From JBKPDV01 sp046728075 (GTDB lineage: Bacteria > Acidobacteriota > Thermoanaerobaculia > UBA5066 > Gp7-AA6), in contig JBKPDV010000282.1 in the NCBI GenBank assembly GCA_046728075.1, positions 1 to 8,199 of the forward strand: a DNA stretch of 8,199 nucleotides, in the 5' to 3' direction. The stretch's first letter is position 1; every line of letters begins with the position of its first letter. Under the pieces are notes generated by a model. That model was not told the origin of the DNA. It saw nothing but the letters and a program-made list of their open reading frames with translations, and did not search any database. Below are positions 6,029 through 8,199 of the stretch, piece after piece. Made by a program: the position numbers and the translations under genes.

Positions 6029-6054
6029 AACCCCCCTCTCCCCCGGCAAATTCC
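6029..6054 (-). promoter_or_regulatory. Candidate SigR-type promoter (GGAAT-N18-GTT) for the anti-sigma gene
   Basis: On the minus strand GGAAT (6050-6054) is followed after exactly 18 bases by GTT (6029-6031), 15 bases before the anti-sigma ATG. GGAAT-N18-GTT is the remembered consensus for Streptomyces SigR and close to that of mycobacterial SigH. The sigma gene next door is of that type. The -35 region also sits in a small hairpin (CCGGCA/TGCCGG, 6043-6060). GGCAGGAAT recurs upstream of the sigma gene (6761-6769), but there no GTT follows at the right distance. The match is exact, but promoter activity is inferred. Confidence 0.4.
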
Positions 6055-6089
6055 TGCCGGACCGAAACCGGGCCGCCGGCGCTCGAGGC

Positions 6090-6740
6090 CTAGGCTGCCG
6101 GGCTCTTCGGCCGGGTGCGCATCTTGGTCGGCTCGGCCCCGCGGATATAGCCGTGCTGCCGGGCGTACTTCAGGAGCGCCTTTTCCAGGAGCTTGCGACC
6201 CCGGTAGAGCCGGGACATGACGGTCCCCACAGGACAATCGAGGATGTCGGCGATCTCCTTGTAGGAGAAGTCCTCCAGATCCGCCAGGATCACGACCATG
6301 CGGTAGTCGTAAGGAAGCGAGTCCAGCGCCTTCCGGACATCGTCGTCGAGCACGCCCGTGAAGAACTCCGATTCGGGGTCCGCAGGCTGATCGTTGTTGT
6401 CGCGCCGGACGATCCTCTCGAAGGAATCCTCGATCTCGGCAAAATCCACACTTCGCGGCTCGAGCTTCTTCTTCCGGTAGTTGTTGATGAATGTGTTCTT
6501 TAGGATCTTGAACAGCCAGGCCTTCAAGTTCGTCCCCTCCTCGAACTTGTCGTAATACTTGTAGGCCTTGAAGTAGGTCTCCTGAACGAGATCCTCCGCA
6601 TCTTCCGCGCTACGGGTCATCCGATACGCCGTGTTGTAGAGGGAGTCCAGATAAGGCATTACCTGGGAGTCAAAATCCCACGAGGAGACGCCGTTTCCTT
6701 CCCGAGCGGGAGCGTCGGCTCCGGCTTGTAGTTTGTACAT
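6090..6740 (-). CDS. ECF sigma factor, SigR/SigH-like (oxidative-stress type by similarity)
   Basis: This 216-residue ECF sigma factor has only sigma regions 2 and 4. Region 2 (about 24-92) contains YRMTRSAEDAEDLVQETYFK (39-58) and GTNLKAWLFKILKNTFINNY (69-88), used for core binding and -10 recognition. Region 4 (about 138-190) contains LDSLPYDYRMVVILADLEDF (139-158) and the helix-turn-helix YKEIADILDCPVGTVMSRLY (160-179), used for -35 recognition. EGTNLKAWL, NTFIN.YRKK and PVGTVMSRL.RGR strongly recall SigR of Streptomyces and SigH of mycobacteria. About 20 extra residues precede region 2 and a basic tail of about 20 follows region 4. The ATG at 6740 has a strong Shine-Dalgarno, AAGGAAGG at 6743-6750. 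It lies upstream of a ZAS anti-sigma gene, the usual operon order. The inducing signal is unknown; thiol or oxidative stress is inferred from the pairing. Confidence 0.95.
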   Translation of the reverse strand: MYKLQAGADAPAREGNGVSSWDFDSQVMPYLDSLYNTAYRMTRSAEDAEDLVQETYFKAYKYYDKFEEGTNLKAWLFKILKNTFINNYRKKKLEPRSVDFAEIEDSFERIVRRDNNDQPADPESEFFTGVLDDDVRKALDSLPYDYRMVVILADLEDFSYKEIADILDCPVGTVMSRLYRGRKLLEKALLKYARQHGYIRGAEPTKMRTRPKSPAA

Positions 6741-6861
6741 GTCCTTCCTTCGATTTCAAGATTCCTGCCCGCCCTGGTTTTCCAGGCCCTTTCCGGCGGA
6801 CAACGGAGCTAACCTGCGCCCTTTCTACGGATTGAGACACCGGGACGTCTGGCCTGGTTTC

Positions 6862-6899
6862 AAAAAATAATACGCAGGAAACCAGCCAAAGGTTTCCTG
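6862..6899 (-). terminator. Rho-independent terminator of the atp gene cluster
   Basis: On the minus strand CAGGAAACC pairs with GGTTTCCTG (6891-6899 and 6875-6883 on the plus strand): a perfect 9-bp stem with a 7-base loop. A T-rich run, CGTATTATTTTTT, follows at once. It lies 76 bases after the atpE stop and 121 bases before the sigma start, so it should separate the two transcription units. Confidence 0.85.
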
Positions 6900-6911
6900 G
6901 AGAGGTCAATA

Positions 6912-6974
6912 TTGTCCTTGCGAGAGGACAACCGCGGGCTCGCCCCAAGCCTCTCAGGGAGAGCCCGCCCGCGG
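6912..6974 (-). other. Two more inverted repeats in the atpE 3' region
   Basis: After the atpE stop the minus-strand RNA could fold a GC-rich stem: GCCCGCGG at 6967-6974 pairs with CCGCGGGC at 6932-6939, or alternatively GAGCCC at 6961-6966 pairs with GGGCTC at 6936-6941. A 7-bp stem follows, TTGTCCT at 6912-6918 pairing with AGGACAA at 6925-6931. With the terminator beyond, the atp mRNA would end in three consecutive hairpins, a common way of protecting a 3' end. This is structure by eye, without energies. Confidence 0.5.
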
Positions 6975-6975
6975 G

Positions 6976-7296
6976 TCAGCGTGTGTATATCAGGAAGCAG
7001 ATGAGCAGCGCATAGAGGACCAGGGACTCGATCAGAACCAGGCCCAGCAGAGTCATGCCTCGGATGTCCTTGGCGGCCCCTGGGTTGCGCGACATGCCAT
7101 CCGCGGCAGCCGCTGTGGCCCTTCCCTGCGCGGCTGCTCCGCCCGCGGCAGCCAATCCAAGCAAGAAAGCCGCCCCGATCACTCCCCACTTCACACCGCC
7201 GGAGGGACCCGGAGCGGCGGCGGCCGTCTCCTGCCCGAGCGCCGGCAGAGCAAGGGCGAGAGCCAGGGCACACAGCAAAACCGTTCTCTTCAGCAT
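6976..7296 (-). CDS. atpE: F-type ATP synthase subunit c with N-terminal signal peptide
   Basis: Subunit c forms the rotating membrane ring of F0 and carries the ion through the membrane. The 106-residue product starts with MLKRTVLLCALALALALPALG, a typical signal peptide with probable cleavage near residue 21. An Ala/Pro linker and two membrane helices follow (about 36-58 and 80-104), joined by a polar loop with R70-N71-P72. The ion carboxylate is E90. Q57, E90, S91 and Y95 fall at the spacing of Q32, E65, S66 and Y70 of the Ilyobacter tartaricus Na+-binding c ring (recalled from memory). The helix-1 GxGxGxG motif reads A50-x-G52-x-A54-x-A56 here. The ATG at 7296 is chosen over a TTG at 7302 because AAGGAG (7305-7310) sits 8 bases upstream of the ATG but only 2 from the TTG. 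It lies 92 bases after atpB on the same strand. Confidence 0.95.
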   Translation of the reverse strand: MLKRTVLLCALALALALPALGQETAAAAPGPSGGVKWGVIGAAFLLGLAAAGGAAAQGRATAAAADGMSRNPGAAKDIRGMTLLGLVLIESLVLYALLICFLIYTR

Positions 7297-7304
7297 CCCC
7301 AATT

Positions 7305-7331
7305 CTCCTTAACTTGGCGCCGTTCCGGCGC
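7305..7331 (-). promoter_or_regulatory. Hairpin plus strong Shine-Dalgarno ahead of atpE
   Basis: In the 92-base atpB-atpE gap the minus strand has GCGCCG-GAA-CGGCGC (7317-7331), a perfect 6-bp stem with a 3-base loop. AAGGAG follows 6 bases later (7305-7310), then 8 bases to the ATG. Subunit c is needed in many more copies than subunit a, and in E. coli the atpE leader boosts its translation. A similar role, or an mRNA processing block, is an inference here. Confidence 0.45.
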
Positions 7332-7388
7332 AACAGTTGGCGAACCCTATCATGAGTTGTGGCTCCAGCCGGCCTGCCGGGCCCCTCC

Positions 7389-8150
7389 TCAATGTTCCTC
7401 GTGCGCGATGGCCCCGGCCACGTAAACGGCCGAAAGAAGCGCGAAGACGTAGGCCTGCAGAGCCGCCGTGAAGATTCCCAGCGCCATCATCGGCCAGGGC
7501 ACGACTATCGGGACGAGTTGCGCGAAAACATTGGTGGTCGTGTGTTCGCCGAAAATGTTCATGAAGAGGCGAAGGGAGAGGGAGAGCATCCTCGCGAACG
7601 TCCCGATCATCTCGATGACGAAGAAAAGGGGCGCGATCAGGAGCAGCGGGCCGGTGAAGTGCTTCAGGTAGCGCAGGAGGCCGTGCTCCCGAATCCCCTG
7701 GTAGTTGAAGTACAGGAAAGAGATGACCGCGAGCGCCACCGTGGTCGAGAGGGACCCGGTGGGGGGCTGGAGAAAGAAGAAGAGGCCGAAGAGGTTGGCG
7801 ACCCCGATGAAGATCGCGAACGTTCCGATGATCGGCAGGTACTTCTGTCCGCCGTGTCCGATCACGTCGTCGACCAGACTCCGCAGGCCCGACACGAGCA
7901 TCTCGAAAAAGGTCTGGAGGCCGCCCGGTTTCTCCCTGCTGTAACGGCGGGCCAGCCACGGGAAGAAGATCGCGAAAATCAGCAGCAGCAGAAGCGTCAT
8001 CAGGGCGGCGTCCGGTATCCAGGCTTCCTTCCCGTCGGGAAAAAAGAACGCCGCGGCGCCCGGCGACATTTTTTCCACCGGCGGGGAGCCGAGCAGGTGG
8101 ATCAGAAGCCGGTTGACCGGGCCGTACAAGAAGGAGTGATGCTCGGGCAC
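7389..8150 (-). CDS. atpB: F-type ATP synthase subunit a
   Basis: Subunit a holds the two half-channels and the stator arginine of F0. The 253-residue product has membrane segments at about 47-66, 104-127, 134-148, 168-200 and 213-246. The essential arginine is R194 in LSLRLFMN (191-198), the match of LxLRLFGN in the family. QAYVFALLSAVY near the C-terminus is the usual last-helix signature. NIFGEH (198-203) replaces the more common NMxAGH. The length is normal for the family. The start is GTG at 8150 with a modest Shine-Dalgarno (AAAGGGA) upstream, and it lies 1 base after the stop of the preceding gene. It is followed by atpE, the standard F0 order; genes for b and the F1 subunits are not in the window. 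Confidence 0.96.
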   Translation of the reverse strand: MPEHHSFLYGPVNRLLIHLLGSPPVEKMSPGAAAFFFPDGKEAWIPDAALMTLLLLLIFAIFFPWLARRYSREKPGGLQTFFEMLVSGLRSLVDDVIGHGGQKYLPIIGTFAIFIGVANLFGLFFFLQPPTGSLSTTVALAVISFLYFNYQGIREHGLLRYLKHFTGPLLLIAPLFFVIEMIGTFARMLSLSLRLFMNIFGEHTTTNVFAQLVPIVVPWPMMALGIFTAALQAYVFALLSAVYVAGAIAHEEH

Positions 8151-8151
8151 G

Positions 8152-8199
8152 CTAAGTTCCCTTTCCGATCCAGAGCTCCGGGACGACAGCCGCCACGAC
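8152..8199 (-). CDS. C-terminal end of the gene upstream of atpB (partial)
   Basis: An open minus-strand frame enters at the right edge, reads VVAAVVPELWIGKGT and stops at TAG (8152-8154), one base before the atpB GTG. The tight spacing shows it belongs to the atp operon. By position it may be atpI or another small F0 assembly gene, and the hydrophobic residues agree, but 15 residues are too few to identify it. Confidence 0.55.
   Translation of the reverse strand, partial: VVAAVVPELWIGKGT

Noticed and set aside
6773..6786. Small hairpin CCTGG-AAAA-CCAGG in the sigma leader
   Set aside because: It has only 5 base pairs and no T-tract or occlusion of the Shine-Dalgarno; likely chance.
6833..6861. 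Possible ECF promoter for the sigma gene on minus: GAAACC-N17-GTCTCA
   Set aside because: It only loosely resembles ECF promoters in general, lacks the GGAAT and GTT expected of this sigma type, and overlaps the end of the atp terminator region. Too weak to list.
7309..7959. 216-codon minus-strand open frame overlapping atpB
   Set aside because: It is a frame shadow of atpB, which has the full subunit a signatures including the stator arginine.

Overview
The window is high-GC, gene-dense bacterial chromosome. The genes are housekeeping-like, and no tRNA, rRNA, insertion sequence, phage gene or CRISPR array is visible. The mix suggests an environmental Gram-negative-type lineage, perhaps Acidobacteriota or a relative: an alanine-rich F-type c subunit with a signal peptide, a ferredoxin/metallo-beta-lactamase fusion, and a SigR-like ECF sigma paired with a membrane anti-sigma. 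This placement is a low-confidence inference because no marker was compared against a database.

Left part (1-4315). The N-terminal end of a DnaC/IstB-type ATP-binding protein runs off the left edge on the minus strand. Upstream of it, also on minus, is a small SRPBCC (AHSA1-like) protein. Divergent from that, a plus-strand group holds a long arginyl-tRNA synthetase (argS), a one-domain cupin 1 bp behind it, and a protein joining a 4Fe-4S ferredoxin domain to a metallo-beta-lactamase fold.

Middle (4320-6740). Three minus-strand genes follow: a GHMP-family sugar kinase, a zinc-binding anti-sigma factor (ZAS) with one membrane segment, and an ECF sigma factor. Sigma and anti-sigma form a regulatory pair. 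The zinc-site spacing matches that remembered for RsrA of Streptomyces, and the sigma resembles its partner SigR. A perfect GGAAT-N18-GTT element, the SigR-type promoter pattern, lies just upstream of the anti-sigma start.

Right part (6862-8199). This is the 3' half of an F0 gene cluster on minus: the tail of an unidentified gene (atpI-like by position), atpB (subunit a) and atpE (subunit c), closed by a clear Rho-independent terminator. Subunit c carries Gln, Glu, Ser and Tyr at the spacing of the Na+ site of Ilyobacter tartaricus, and its helix-1 glycine motif is largely replaced by alanine.

The most unusual feature is non-coding. Five gene junctions in the left and middle parts each hold a short array of degenerate 7-bp (once 8-bp) repeats with strict phase. 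The unit differs from junction to junction, and three of the arrays are built as inverted arms that could fold. Four Shine-Dalgarno-less start codons lie beside these arrays. The atp and sigma junctions have none and use ordinary terminators and ribosome binding sites. No intergenic stretch exceeds 300 bases; the longest is 6741-6975 (235 bases), which holds the terminator, two other inverted repeats and the sigma leader.
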